Positions 37,447-47,700 of a stretch of 55,768 nucleotides of DNA are shown here, in pieces. The position numbers were made by a program, and so were the translations under genes. A model generated the notes under the pieces. The model was not told where the DNA came from and made no database searches. It saw only the letters and a list, made by a program, of their open reading frames with translations. Source of the DNA: Shackletoniella antarctica (GTDB lineage: Bacteria > Cyanobacteriota > Cyanobacteriia > Phormidesmidales > Phormidesmidaceae); the NCBI GenBank assembly GCA_003241845.1, contig QBMN01000005.1, forward strand, positions 1 to 55,768. The letters are read 5' to 3'. Within the stretch, counting starts at the first letter, position 1. Each line of letters opens with the position of its first letter.

Positions 37447-39312
37447 GCGGGGCTGCACCTGCTTGGCCCAGGTCAGCGTTGGCTCATCTAGCACCATCAG
37501 TGGTTGGGTAATCTTGGCCAACAGCGCTTGCTTAGTGGCGGGCTGCACCATGCGGCCCATCTGCCAAAAGTCAATGGCTAGCAAAAGGGTATCTAATGAC
37601 GCTTCTGGCAGGTGGTTGAGCACCGCATCGATCAGGGTGCTGGTGTCGGTCTGTGCGGCATAGAGGCGCATCGTATCGGCCCACCATTCCAAACTCTCTG
37701 GATCGTCTAGAGCCTCAATCAGCAATCCTTCCTGGTTGGTTTCTTTGATTTCCGTAGCCGTCAGATATTCCTGAAAACTGCGGTGGGCAAACTCAAACAC
37801 ATCTTCTTGTTCTTTAGCAATCAGTGCATCCACCTCGCGCAGTTGTTTGAGAAATTGCTCCGGCGTCCAGTCTAGCCCTGGCAGGGTAGCGAGTTTGGCC
37901 TGTAGCAGGGGCCGCACCTCGGCCAGGGTAAATTTGAGCGTGTCGCGCCGGGTCAGGTCGAGGGCCAGGGGTTGCAGCACCGACTGCTTTTGGTCGGCGG
38001 TGAGCACATCAGTCATGCCCTTGGCCCGCTGACGCTTTTCGAGCAAGACCTGGCAAATTTCGCGGTAAAGCTCTACCCGGTTGAGGGGCAGGCTGGCGCG
38101 GCGGCGGTGCACGGTGGCAATCATGGTCAGCAGCAGGGGATTGCTGGCCATTTCGGCCAGGGCGGGCTGGCGCTCAATTTCGGCAATCAGGCGGTTGGCC
38201 TGCTGGGTGGCTTCTTCGCGAATGCCCAGATCTATCTCACCGTCCTGGCTTTTGACTTCGGTGGCCAGGTACCAGTTGCGCACAAAGGTGTGGATCTGCT
38301 CGGTGGTCATAGATTCGACCTCTAGCACCATCACGTCTTCTTTAAGCTGGGCTTTTTCGTAGCCCAGGGGCCGCGAGGTGAGTATGAAGGGGGTGTCGGG
38401 GTACTCGTACATTTGCTGATCGACCCAGCGACTAATCTGCTGGCGCTGGCTTTCGTCGGCCACCTCATCCAAGCCATCGAGCAAAATCAGGCAGCGGTTT
38501 TGACTGAGCTTTTTGGCAAACCAGCCCGTGGGCGGTTTCAATGGGTCGGTTTTTTGTAGATTCTTGGCCCAGTCGGTGACGAGATCGGCCAGGGGCAGGT
38601 CGGGGGTTTGCAAAATGGTGGGGTACACATCGCGCAGGTACAGCAGCACCGGAATAAACTGGGGCGCATTGGGGTGCAGCTTGCGGGGGGTGCGGGCAGC
38701 GTACATCAGGGTGAGGTAGCGCATCATGGTGGTTTTGCCCGACCCCGGTGCGCCCAAAATGGCCAACCGGCGAAAGTCTGGTTCGGTACCCATAAGGGCT
38801 AAAAAGTCGCCAATGTCTTTGCCACGAAAAGAGTCTTCCCGTTCCTCTAGCCGTCGCAGCAGGTTGGGGGAGGTGCGCGACAGGCTGCGCTGGCAGATCT
38901 GCACGGGCACAAACACCTGTTGCAGGTTGAGCACTCGGTCTTTGTCGGCCTCTAGCCCCTGGGTCTGAAAGCGGCGACAGACGTACTCCAACCGCTTGTA
39001 ATATTTGCCTTCAAAGTCTGAAGTCAGCTCCCAACAGAGCTGGGTAGTACGTTTTTTGACGGCGGCTCCCAAGGTGCCCAATAGGGCAAACACCCACTGG
39101 GCAAAGCTGCCCCCGGCTTTTTCGGCCTGCTGCTCGGCCTCTTTCATAAAGCCGTCGCTAAATTTTACCCACAGGGCCGTGAGGCCCGTAAAAAAGGCGG
39201 CGAGGGCCGTCTGCACTACATCCTGATTTAACAGGTAATGCCCGGTGAGAAATACCCCCAGCCCCGAAGGTGTCCATTTAAACAAGGCTTGAACTGGCTT
39301 GGGTACTGGCAT
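37006..39312 (-). CDS. STAND protein: N-terminal TM region + NACHT NTPase + C-terminal GUN4 domain
   Basis: N-terminal hydrophobic segments (GLGVFLTGHYLL...TALAAFFTGLTALWV). Walker A LAILGAPGSGKTTMMRYL; NACHT Walker B RCLILLDGLDEVAD. C-terminal YCLEQGAWRQADSATYEVMVEV...FPCEDLRTIDQLWVQYSQGKFGLSVQKQIYVE...FSPRGEFP matches GUN4. Confidence 0.93.
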   Translation of the reverse strand: MPVPKPVQALFKWTPSGLGVFLTGHYLLNQDVVQTALAAFFTGLTALWVKFSDGFMKEAEQQAEKAGGSFAQWVFALLGTLGAAVKKRTTQLCWELTSDFEGKYYKRLEYVCRRFQTQGLEADKDRVLNLQQVFVPVQICQRSLSRTSPNLLRRLEEREDSFRGKDIGDFLALMGTEPDFRRLAILGAPGSGKTTMMRYLTLMYAARTPRKLHPNAPQFIPVLLYLRDVYPTILQTPDLPLADLVTDWAKNLQKTDPLKPPTGWFAKKLSQNRCLILLDGLDEVADESQRQQISRWVDQQMYEYPDTPFILTSRPLGYEKAQLKEDVMVLEVESMTTEQIHTFVRNWYLATEVKSQDGEIDLGIREEATQQANRLIAEIERQPALAEMASNPLLLTMIATVHRRRASLPLNRVELYREICQVLLEKRQRAKGMTDVLTADQKQSVLQPLALDLTRRDTLKFTLAEVRPLLQAKLATLPGLDWTPEQFLKQLREVDALIAKEQEDVFEFAHRSFQEYLTATEIKETNQEGLLIEALDDPESLEWWADTMRLYAAQTDTSTLIDAVLNHLPEASLDTLLLAIDFWQMGRMVQPATKQALLAKITQPLMVLDEPTLTWAKQVQPRYFKLAYCLEQGAWRQADSATYEVMVEVGDRDHKGYLGIPDTQQFPCEDLRTIDQLWVQYSQGKFGLSVQKQIYVETGNSLDGQYHDGTWLLFCEAIGWWKEGSYQFANLKANPEFSPRGEFPSFVNGYGEYGYLWWVISLLSRRDL

Positions 39313-39400
39313 GAGGGCAACTCAGGTCTGCGTTTACCCAATAGTATTCGCAAGCTCAGGAAATCTGTAGCGCGGGTAGATTCTAGAACTCCTGCGCCCC

Positions 39401-39456
39401 ACGCTCAGACGACGCTGGAGCGTCTAGGGAGGTGTCCCGCTGGAGCGTCGGGACAA
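39401..39456. repeat. GACGCTGGAGCGTC-type hairpin repeats
   Basis: AGACGACGCTGGAGCGTCT and GTCCCGCTGGAGCGTCGGGAC in tandem, upstream of the NACHT-GUN4 gene. Confidence 0.6.
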
Positions 39457-39500
39457 GTTGAAGATCACCATGTGCCCGAGGTCAATTAACCCTAGAGTCT

Positions 39501-40205
39501 CTACTGGGCCTCTAGCTTTGCCCGCAGCCACTGGCGAAAGCCCTTCACCCAAGTGGTCTCTCCCACGGTTTGGCTCTCCTGCAAAAACCGCCGCAGGTCT
39601 TCCTGGCTGAGCAGCGGCAGCACCGTAGACCATCGCTGGGGCCGATAGCCACCCTCTACCAGGGCGTAGATCGTCAGCGTTTCGCCATCGAACCGCCACA
39701 CCTCTGGCACCCCCAGGGCAGCGTAGATCGCCATGCGGTTTAGAGAGCTGCTGGTGTTGTCTACCTCAATGGCCAGGTCAGGGGGCGGGTCGATGGTGAG
39801 GTCGATCGCATCCTTGCCGCGAACGGCCTGCTCATGCTGAATGTAGTAGCACTGGTCAGGCTCTAGGCCCTTCTGCAAATCCTCTCGGCTCCAGGTGGTA
39901 GACCCCAAACTGCGAATCTCGGTGTCGGTTTCTTCGGTGGTGACCTCAACCATGCGGCCCATGAGCTTTTTGTAGCCTTCGTGGGGAGGGAGCGGCACCC
40001 TAATCTCTAAGGTCCCCTGGTCGTAGGTCAGCCGCTGGCCGGGGGCTGATTCTAGATCGCGCACCAGCCCTTGGTAAGTCGCCCAACTGACTCCCTGCAA
40101 AATGACCTGATTTCGGGGTGGGGTGATTACCGCTGTCATCGGCAGCCTCCTGATAGTTTGTATTGTAGTGGCCCAGGCCGGGCGGTACGGCAACCTACTG
40201 GGCAC
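39501..40205 (-). CDS. Uma2/DUF820 family endonuclease-like protein
   Basis: VSWATYQGLVRDLESAPGQRLTYDQGTLEIRVPLPPHEGYKKLMGRMVEVTTEETDTEIRSLGSTTW...PDLAIEVDNTSSSLNRMAIYAALGVPEVWRFDG. Confidence 0.9.
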   Translation of the reverse strand: MPSRLPYRPAWATTIQTIRRLPMTAVITPPRNQVILQGVSWATYQGLVRDLESAPGQRLTYDQGTLEIRVPLPPHEGYKKLMGRMVEVTTEETDTEIRSLGSTTWSREDLQKGLEPDQCYYIQHEQAVRGKDAIDLTIDPPPDLAIEVDNTSSSLNRMAIYAALGVPEVWRFDGETLTIYALVEGGYRPQRWSTVLPLLSQEDLRRFLQESQTVGETTWVKGFRQWLRAKLEAQ

Positions 40206-40233
40206 CCTGACCGAATATCACTGTATTAAGGCT

Positions 40234-40254
40234 GGTGGGCAGTGCCCACCCTAC
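40234..40254. repeat. Interspersed palindrome GGTGGGCAGTGCCCACCCTAC
   Basis: Identical to 50643-50663. Confidence 0.75.
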
Positions 40255-40375
40255 GGTAGATCGAGTCTGGGCCGATTTTTGGGCATGGCTCTTTGTTACA
40301 ATTTTGGTCGCACCCCATGGCGGCAGGCCCCTTGGCCGCTGACCTGAGCATCTACCCAGCGAGCCTCCCCCGTCT

Positions 40376-42373
40376 ATGAACATGGCCCAGCAACCGCCCC
40401 TTTCGGCGTCTTCCCCGTCGTCGCCTCCTCGCCTGCACCGGGCCAACCTAGAAAATATGCTGCAAACCCCAAAGTCTACCGCTGCGACCTGGACAATCGA
40501 AGCCAGCGAAGAGCTGTACCGCATTCACAGCTGGGGGGAGCCATACTTTTCGATCAATGCCGACGGCCATCTCACGGTGTCGCCCAGGGGCGATCGCGGC
40601 GGTTCCCTCGATCTGCTCGAACTGGTCGAGGCGATCAAGCAGCGCAACCTCAACCTGCCCCTGCTGATTCGCTTTTCAGATATTCTCGAAGACCGGATTG
40701 AGCGGATCAATGCCTGCTTTGCCAAGGCGATCGCCCGCTACAAGTACAGCGGCGTCTACCGGGGCGTGTTTCCGGTCAAGTGCAACCAGCAGCGGCAGTT
40801 GTTAGAAGACGTGGTGCGCTACGGCAGGCCCTACCAGTTTGGCCTAGAGGCCGGGTCAAAGCCCGAGCTGCTGATCGCCCTGGCCACCCTCGACACGCCG
40901 GGGGCGCTGCTGATCTGCAACGGCTATAAAGATCGCGACTACATTGAGACCGCCATGCTGGGCCAGCGGCTGGGGCAGCAGCCGATCATCGTGATTGAGC
41001 AGATGAAGGAGCTGGAGATTGCCATTGAGGCCAGCCAGCGGCTCCACATTCGCCCCGTTCTCGGGGTGCGGGCCAAGCTCAGCACCAAGGGCAGCGGTCG
41101 CTGGGGCATCTCGGCGGGCGATCGCGCTAAATTTGGTCTCACGGTGCCTGAGATTTTGGCTGTGGTAGATCGTCTGCGGGAGGCGGGGATGCTCGACTGC
41201 CTTCAGCTCCTGCACTTTCACATTGGCTCGCAGATTTCGGCCATCAGCGTGGTCAAAGAGGCCCTGCGGGAGTCCAGCCGCATCTACGTCGAGCTGGCGG
41301 AGCTGGGGGCGGGCATGCGCTACCTCGATGTGGGCGGCGGCCTGGCGGTCGACTACGACGGCTCTAAAACCACCTTCTACGCCTCAAAAAACTACAGCAC
41401 CCAAAACTACGCCAACGACGTGGTGGCCGAGGTGCAAGAGGCCTGCCGCCAGAAGGGGGTGCCGGTGCCCACCCTGGTGAGCGAGAGCGGGCGGGCGCTG
41501 GTTTCTCACCAGTCTGTCTTAGTTTTTGACGTGCTGGGCAGCAGCGACGCCCCCAGCCACGAGGAGGTGGAGGTGCCCAGCGAGGACGACCACATGATTT
41601 TGCGCGAGCTGTACGAGATCTACCAAAACCTCACCCCCAACACGGTGCAAGAGCTGTACAACGACGCGGTGCAGTTTAAAGAAGAGGCGATCAGCCTGTT
41701 TAACTTTGGCTACCTGAGCCTGTCGGCGCGGGCGCGGGCCGAGCGGCTGTTTTGGGCCTGCTGCCGCAAGGCGCTGTCGGTGGTCAGCGATGCCGACTAC
41801 GTGCCCGAAGACATTGAAGAGCTGAACTTGAGCCTGGCCTCGATCTACTACATCAACCTGTCGGTGTTTCAGTCGATGCCCGACACCTGGGCGATCGAGC
41901 AGCTGTTCCCGATTTTGCCCATCCATCGGCTCAACGAAGAGCCCAGCTGCCGGGGCACCCTGGCCGACCTCACCTGCGACAGCGACGGCAAGATCACCAA
42001 ATTTATTGACCTGCGGGATGTCAAGCAGGTGCTGGAGCTGCACCCGCTGGAGCCTGATCAGCCCTACTACCTGGGCATGTTTTTGGGCGGGGCCTATCAA
42101 GAGATCATGGGCAACCTGCACAACCTGTTTGGCGACACCAATGCGGTTCACATTCACATGACCCCCAAGGGCTACCAGGTGGAGCAGGTGGTCAAGGGCG
42201 ACACCATGACCGAGGTATTGGGCTATGTGCAGTACGACGCCGAAGACATGATTGAGAACATTCGGCGTAGGTCGGAGCAGGCGCTGCAAGACAGCCAAAT
42301 CACCCTCGAAGAGTCTCAGCTGCTGATTCAGCACTACGAGCGCAGCCTCAGCCAGTACACCTACTTGGCTTGA
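40376..42373 (+). CDS. speA: Biosynthetic arginine decarboxylase
   Basis: YRIHSWGEPYFSINADGHLTVSPRGD; GVYRGVFPVKCNQQRQLLEDVVRYG; LLHFHIGSQISAISVVKEALRESSRIYVELAELGAGMRYLDVGGGLAVDYDGSKT. Confidence 0.97.
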   Translation: MNMAQQPPLSASSPSSPPRLHRANLENMLQTPKSTAATWTIEASEELYRIHSWGEPYFSINADGHLTVSPRGDRGGSLDLLELVEAIKQRNLNLPLLIRFSDILEDRIERINACFAKAIARYKYSGVYRGVFPVKCNQQRQLLEDVVRYGRPYQFGLEAGSKPELLIALATLDTPGALLICNGYKDRDYIETAMLGQRLGQQPIIVIEQMKELEIAIEASQRLHIRPVLGVRAKLSTKGSGRWGISAGDRAKFGLTVPEILAVVDRLREAGMLDCLQLLHFHIGSQISAISVVKEALRESSRIYVELAELGAGMRYLDVGGGLAVDYDGSKTTFYASKNYSTQNYANDVVAEVQEACRQKGVPVPTLVSESGRALVSHQSVLVFDVLGSSDAPSHEEVEVPSEDDHMILRELYEIYQNLTPNTVQELYNDAVQFKEEAISLFNFGYLSLSARARAERLFWACCRKALSVVSDADYVPEDIEELNLSLASIYYINLSVFQSMPDTWAIEQLFPILPIHRLNEEPSCRGTLADLTCDSDGKITKFIDLRDVKQVLELHPLEPDQPYYLGMFLGGAYQEIMGNLHNLFGDTNAVHIHMTPKGYQVEQVVKGDTMTEVLGYVQYDAEDMIENIRRRSEQALQDSQITLEESQLLIQHYERSLSQYTYLA

Positions 42374-42439
42374 GCCGGTTATAGAGCGGCTCAAGCCAAG
42401 CACCAGCTATCCTAGAAGCGGTACAACGGTCTTGCGGCA

Positions 42440-43057
42440 ATGGTTCAAACCAACCCACGGATACTTAGCGTTGATGACTTCCTGGCCCTCTACGGCGAGG
42501 AGGATCAGTTTGACCAGTATGAACTCATTGACGGCGAGGTGACTGACGTGGAGCCGACGGGATTACACGAACAGGTGATTGGGTTCATTGCGCGCAAGCT
42601 CAATGTGGAAATTGACCGGCTCAGTTTGCCCTACGTCATTCCCCATCGGTGCCTGATTCGAGTGTCAGAGCAAACGGCTTTGCGGCCCGATGTGGTGGTG
42701 CTGGACAAAACGCAGCTGGTGCATGAGCCGCTGTGGCAGTATCAACCCGTGATTACCTCTGGCGCGGCCATCAAGCTCATCGCTGAAGTGGTCAGCACCA
42801 ACTGGCAAAACGACTACGCCCGCAAGGTCGAAGACTATGCCCTCTTGGGCGTGCCGGAGTATTGGATTGCCGACTATCTTGGCCTCGGCGGTCGAGAGTA
42901 CATCGGCAAACCTAAGCAGCCGACCATAACCCTGTGTCAGCTGGCAGATGATCTTTACGTCAAGGCGCAGTTTAGAGCGGGAGATGCCCTCGTCTCTCAG
43001 GTTTTTACAGAGCTACAGCTCCAGGCAGAGGCGATTTTTGCCGCTGGGCAGCTGTAG
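42440..43057 (+). CDS. Uma2/DUF820 family endonuclease-like protein
   Basis: YELIDGEVTDVEPTGLHEQVIGFIARKLN...RPDVVVLDKTQL...KLIAEVVSTNWQNDYARKVEDYALLGVPEYWIADY. Confidence 0.92.
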   Translation: MVQTNPRILSVDDFLALYGEEDQFDQYELIDGEVTDVEPTGLHEQVIGFIARKLNVEIDRLSLPYVIPHRCLIRVSEQTALRPDVVVLDKTQLVHEPLWQYQPVITSGAAIKLIAEVVSTNWQNDYARKVEDYALLGVPEYWIADYLGLGGREYIGKPKQPTITLCQLADDLYVKAQFRAGDALVSQVFTELQLQAEAIFAAGQL

Positions 43058-43208
43058 GCGAGCTGCTTTCTATGCCTGGGCAGATCCTGCCTCCTGCTGC
43101 CGTGTGACGGTTTACGGCCAATTGTGGTCAAACCGTTAGAAACCCTCGACGGTGGAGTTGCAAAAGGCTAGGTTTGGGGTTGTTTTCTCCGGCTTTGGGC
43201 CGTCTGCC

Positions 43209-43556
43209 ATGACTGTGCGATCGCGTTCCTCGGCGTCTAACATCATTCTGACCAACATTGAGACCATTCCCGGCAGCACCATCACCCAGCACCTGGGGCT
43301 GGTGCAGGGCAGCTCGGTGCGGGCCAAGCACCTGGGCCGCGACATTGCCGCTGGCCTAAAAAACCTGGTCGGCGGCGAGCTCAAGGGCTACACCGAGCTG
43401 CTGCAAGAGGCCCGCCAGGAGGCGACCGATCGCATGGTGCAAGAGGCCCAGCAAAAAGGGGCCAATGCGATCGTCAACGTGCGCTTTGCCACCTCGTCGC
43501 TGACCCAGGGGGCGGCGGAGCTGTTTGTCTACGGCACCGCCGTGCGGGTGGGCTAG
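43209..43556 (+). CDS. YbjQ/DUF74 family (heavy-metal-binding-domain-like) protein
   Basis: NIILTNIETIPGSTITQHLGLVQGSSVRAKHLGRDIAAGLKNLVGGELKGYTELLQEARQEATDRMVQEAQQKGANAIVNVRFATS. Confidence 0.9.
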   Translation: MTVRSRSSASNIILTNIETIPGSTITQHLGLVQGSSVRAKHLGRDIAAGLKNLVGGELKGYTELLQEARQEATDRMVQEAQQKGANAIVNVRFATSSLTQGAAELFVYGTAVRVG

Positions 43557-43558
43557 CC

Positions 43559-43999
43559 ATGGAGGGATGGATCTTTTTTGCGGTGCTGCTGGCCATTGGC
43601 TTCTTTTTTGGCAGCCGGGCCGAGCAGCAGCACTTTCGCGACTTGCAGCGGCGCGAGCAGGCGCTGGGGGGGTTGGTTATCAGCGTGGTTGGGGCCAAGG
43701 TGGCCCTTCCCGACGCCGCTGGGGCGGAGCTGTTTGTGGGCAGCGTGGTGGTGTCGTCAGACTATTTCAAGACCTTTGTCGCCGGGCTGCTGAAGCTGGT
43801 GGGCGGGCGCATCGGCGTCTACGAAACCCTGCTGGAGCGGGGCCGCCGCGAGGCGCTGCTGCGGATGGAAGAGGCGGCCCTGGACTGGGGGGCTGAGCGG
43901 GTGGTGAATGTCCGCATTCAAACCGCTGAGCTAGGCGGCAACAATGGCCAGGGAATAGTTGCCCTGGAGGTGATCGCCTACGGTACCGGGGTGCGGTGA
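43559..43999 (+). CDS. YbjQ/DUF74-like protein with N-terminal TM segment
   Basis: WIFFAVLLAIGFFFGSR; VVSSDYFKTFVAGLLKLVGGRIGVYETLLERGRREALLRMEEAALDWGAERVVNVRIQTAEL. Confidence 0.8.
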   Translation: MEGWIFFAVLLAIGFFFGSRAEQQHFRDLQRREQALGGLVISVVGAKVALPDAAGAELFVGSVVVSSDYFKTFVAGLLKLVGGRIGVYETLLERGRREALLRMEEAALDWGAERVVNVRIQTAELGGNNGQGIVALEVIAYGTGVR

Positions 44000-44008
44000 G
44001 GGCGATCG

Positions 44009-44707
44009 CTACTGGATGATACCCAGGCGATCGAGGGGCCAAAACCGCAGCCGCGCCCGGCCAATAATATTTTGCTGGGGCAGCCCGCCCCAGACGTGGG
44101 AGTCATTGCTGTCGTTGCGGTTGTCGCCCATGACAAACACCTGGCCCGCCGGCACGGTGACGGGATCTAGGCTGTAGGCCAGGGGTTCTAAAATGTAGGG
44201 CTCTGGCAGGGGGGTGCCATCGACTAAAACCTGGCCCTGGCTCACCTGCAACGTTTGGCCGGGTTCGCCGATGACTCGTTTAATAAAGGCCTGGCGAGGT
44301 TCGTAGCCCAGCCGGGTGAGCTGGGGCGGCGGCGCAAACACCACAATGTCGCCCCGGTGGGGCGGCTGCCAGCGGTAGCTGATTTTTTCCACCAGCAGGC
44401 GATCGCCGATGTGCAGCGTCGGGTCCATGGAGTTGGAGGGAATGTAGCGGGGTTCGGCGATAAATACTCGCACCGTGAGGGACACCGCCAGGGCGATCGC
44501 TAACACCCGCAGGTTGCCCCACTGCCCAGTCCACAGCGATCGCCAGCGGCCCCAGGCCGACACCTTCTCAGGAGACGCCGCCGCCTTTTCCTGAGAAGAG
44601 GCCTCCTTGCTAGGCTGAGTTACGGGGGATGGGGGCGGTAGCTTAGGATCCATAGAGTTGCGAAGGGCAAGAGATGGGGCTGGGGTGAGGGTCACCACAC
44701 CCTTCAA
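44009..44707 (-). CDS. lepB: Signal peptidase I
   Basis: EPRYIPSNSMDPTLHIGDRLLVEKISY, RGDIVVFAPP, FIKRVIGEPGQTLQV, VMGDNRNDSNDSHVWGGLP. Confidence 0.96.
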   Translation of the reverse strand: MKGVVTLTPAPSLALRNSMDPKLPPPSPVTQPSKEASSQEKAAASPEKVSAWGRWRSLWTGQWGNLRVLAIALAVSLTVRVFIAEPRYIPSNSMDPTLHIGDRLLVEKISYRWQPPHRGDIVVFAPPPQLTRLGYEPRQAFIKRVIGEPGQTLQVSQGQVLVDGTPLPEPYILEPLAYSLDPVTVPAGQVFVMGDNRNDSNDSHVWGGLPQQNIIGRARLRFWPLDRLGIIQ

Positions 44708-44769
44708 CCTTACAGGGCCTAGGGGCGGTCGGGGCGAGTCGGGCAGTAGACTGTCCTAAACCCGGAATT

Positions 44770-47700
44770 CTAAAACCGGAATTCTAAAACCGCGCCCGTG
44801 TTTTCATTAAACTGCTCGTAGCTGGTGGTGGCCCTCACGGTGATTTGGTCGGTAATCCGGTAGCGCACGCTAAACACCGCCGGGGTCACATTGGTGAAAA
44901 TCTTCTGCACCGACGCCGAGATGGTGGGCGAGAAGTTAAACCCGACCTCGCCACCAATGTCGAGGCCCCCCCCCTGCTGACCTGGCGGTGAGGCTGAGAA
45001 CAGCCTCAGCTCAGTGCGCTCTAGGCCTGACCCGAGAAAGTTTTGCAGGTTGTTGAGTAGCGCCGTACCCGCAAAGGCCAGCAGCCCCTGGAACCCATCG
45101 CCGCCGCCAGAGACGCTGCCCAGGGTCGACTCTAGGGCAGTTAAGAACCCACCGCTAATCAGGGCCACAATTTCGCCCTCCGAGCGAGGGGGCGTACTCG
45201 ATAGCTCAACTCCCTGGAGGTTGACCACTCGGCTGGCCCGGCCGTTGACGACAGCGCGAATGCGCACGGTTTGCACCCCCGCCTGGGTCAACCCCAGCTG
45301 GTCGATTCTAGAGACACTAATTTCGTTGCGGGGAAAGGGGGTCGCGGTGGATAGGGTATTGCCCGCCGAGGCGCTGTCGGGCACCGCCGCCGACAGGGTG
45401 GCCACCAGATAGGGGTCGATGGTTTCGTCGAGGTCGCTAAACTCGGCGTAGTTTTCGTCGCCGGTGAGGCGAAAGTCGGTGGTCACCAGGCTAATGCGGC
45501 CATTGGGCAAATTGATCCGACCGTTGGGCTTGATGTTGGGGGCTGTACCCACCAGATCTAGGGTGCCTTCGGCCTGCACATCGACAATGCCCGGAATGGC
45601 CAGCCGCACATCGTTGGCTAGCACCAGCTGAAAATCTTCTAACACTGGGGGAATCGGGTCGAAGATCCTGGGCTCTCGGGTAGTGGCAAAGTTGGCCGGG
45701 GCACCGCCCCCGGCCTCGGCATCGGGCAGAGTGAGCAGCCCGTTGGAGAGTCTGACCTCGCCGTAGACCAGCGGCGGCAGTAAAAAGACGCTGCCGCCCA
45801 CCACCACATTGCCATCCACCTGGCCTCGATAGGTGCCAGCGGGGCTGCGCAGATCGAGGGCGATGCTGTCCAAAGTGATTTCAAAGGGGTTATCGCCCCG
45901 TTGAGGGCCATCGGCTTCAGCAGACAGGGCGGCGCTGCCGTTATCAAACAGCCCCGGTGCCAGGTCTTGCACTGAAGGCAGCAGCTTGAGGTTGCCGCCC
46001 GCCACCACCTGACCGTTGCTAAAGTCGCCCTGGAGATTTTGCACGTCGAGCACCAACCCGTTGGTGTAAAGCGAGTTAGAGGCATTGCCGCCAGAGGCTT
46101 CAACCACCTGAATGCGTCCCCGCAGATTGGTGAGCGGCTCGGGCAGACTGCGAGCGCTGATGGTGACGCCCTCCAGGTCGGCGCTGCCGGTGACCTGGAG
46201 GGTGGTGAGGGCCTCTCGAATGGGCCGGTCGAGGGGCCAGCGGCCATCCACGGCCAGATCGAGACTGGCCTGACCCGACTCCCAGGTAATGGCCTGGGTA
46301 AACAGGTTGATTAGGGCAAAGCCCTCGTCTCGCATGCGCAGCGCGATGCTGACATCGTCGGTCTCGGGCCGCTGATTGATGCCGGGCAGCTGTAGGGGAA
46401 TGCTGGCGACTAGCCGCAGCGGATCTTCGTCCTGGTCGTCAATGGCTACCCGGCTGATCAACCTCAACCGACCACTGTCGTAGCCAAAGTTAGCCGTAGC
46501 CAGGTCGATGGCGTTGCGGTTAATGGTGGCTTCGTTGACCGCCAGCTGGCCGCGCACCTGGGGCTCTGCCAGACTGCCGGAGAAAATCGCTCCGAGGCTG
46601 ATCAACCCGTCGAAGTTGTCGGGTAGCCGCAGGGGCTGGCGCAGAGCCTGCACGGGCACATCGCTGACCTCTAGGCGCAGGGTGCGATCTATAGGGTCGT
46701 CGGGGTTGAAGCTCACCTCGCCGTTGAGGGTGGCTAGGGCGACCCCCTGCTGAGTGGTGGCCGAGAAACCGGAGAAATCTGACCTGAGGCTGATGGGTTC
46801 AACCCGCAGCACGCTGTCTTGGTAGCTGCCCTGGGCGATAAACTCGTCGATGCGGTAGGTGGCCCCGTTATTGCCGTCGGGGTTGCCCCACACCCAGTCG
46901 GCCCCGGCCAGGTCAAAGGTGACGTCGAGGCCGTCAGGAATCTCGCCGCTGGCGGTGACGGTGCCCGAAATGCCCCCGACAAACTCGTCGAGGGGGGGCA
47001 GCGGGGCAGTTTCGGCCTGGGCCGCGAGCATGTCTTGCAGCTCCTGCACTTCGGCTAGGCGGCGCAGTTGGTCAAGCAGGCTGGCGTTGCGATCGCCTAC
47101 CTGACTGACCTGCTCCAGCGAGGCCAGATCGGCGGGGGTGGCGGGCCTAAACCAGTCGGGCGGCCGCAGCAGGTTGAGGCGAAAATCGGCCCGTTCAAAG
47201 ATCAGCAGGGTCTGCAAAATCTCGTTGATTTGGCCATTGTCGACGGTCAGCTCGCCGTTGATCTGGGGGGCAGCGCCCAGGGTATAGGTGCCGCTGGCCA
47301 GGTAGCGACTGAGGCCCGAGGCCGACTCTAGCACCCCGCCCACCAGGCCCACGACGTTGTTGGCGTAGGTGACGGTGCCCCGCAGGCGGCTGTAGCGGGT
47401 GACTTGCATCGGCCGCTCGGGGGCGCTGGGGTCGTTGGGATCGATGGCGGCGATCTCAGTTGCGCTGGGCAGGCTGAGGTAGCCCACGCCGGGGTCTTGC
47501 ACGTCAAAGCTGGCCCGCAGGGTGGGCTGGCGCAGGTTGGCGACAATCTCGGCGGAGGTAACTAGGCCGCTGACGGTGCCAATGCCGTTGGCCCCCCCCT
47601 GGGGCAGCCGGAGGTTGTCAACGGGCAGATTTTCGACGGTGGCGTAGAGGTCGTCGCCCTGGGTAAAGCCCTGGGCCAGGGCAGCGCCACCGCGCACCTC

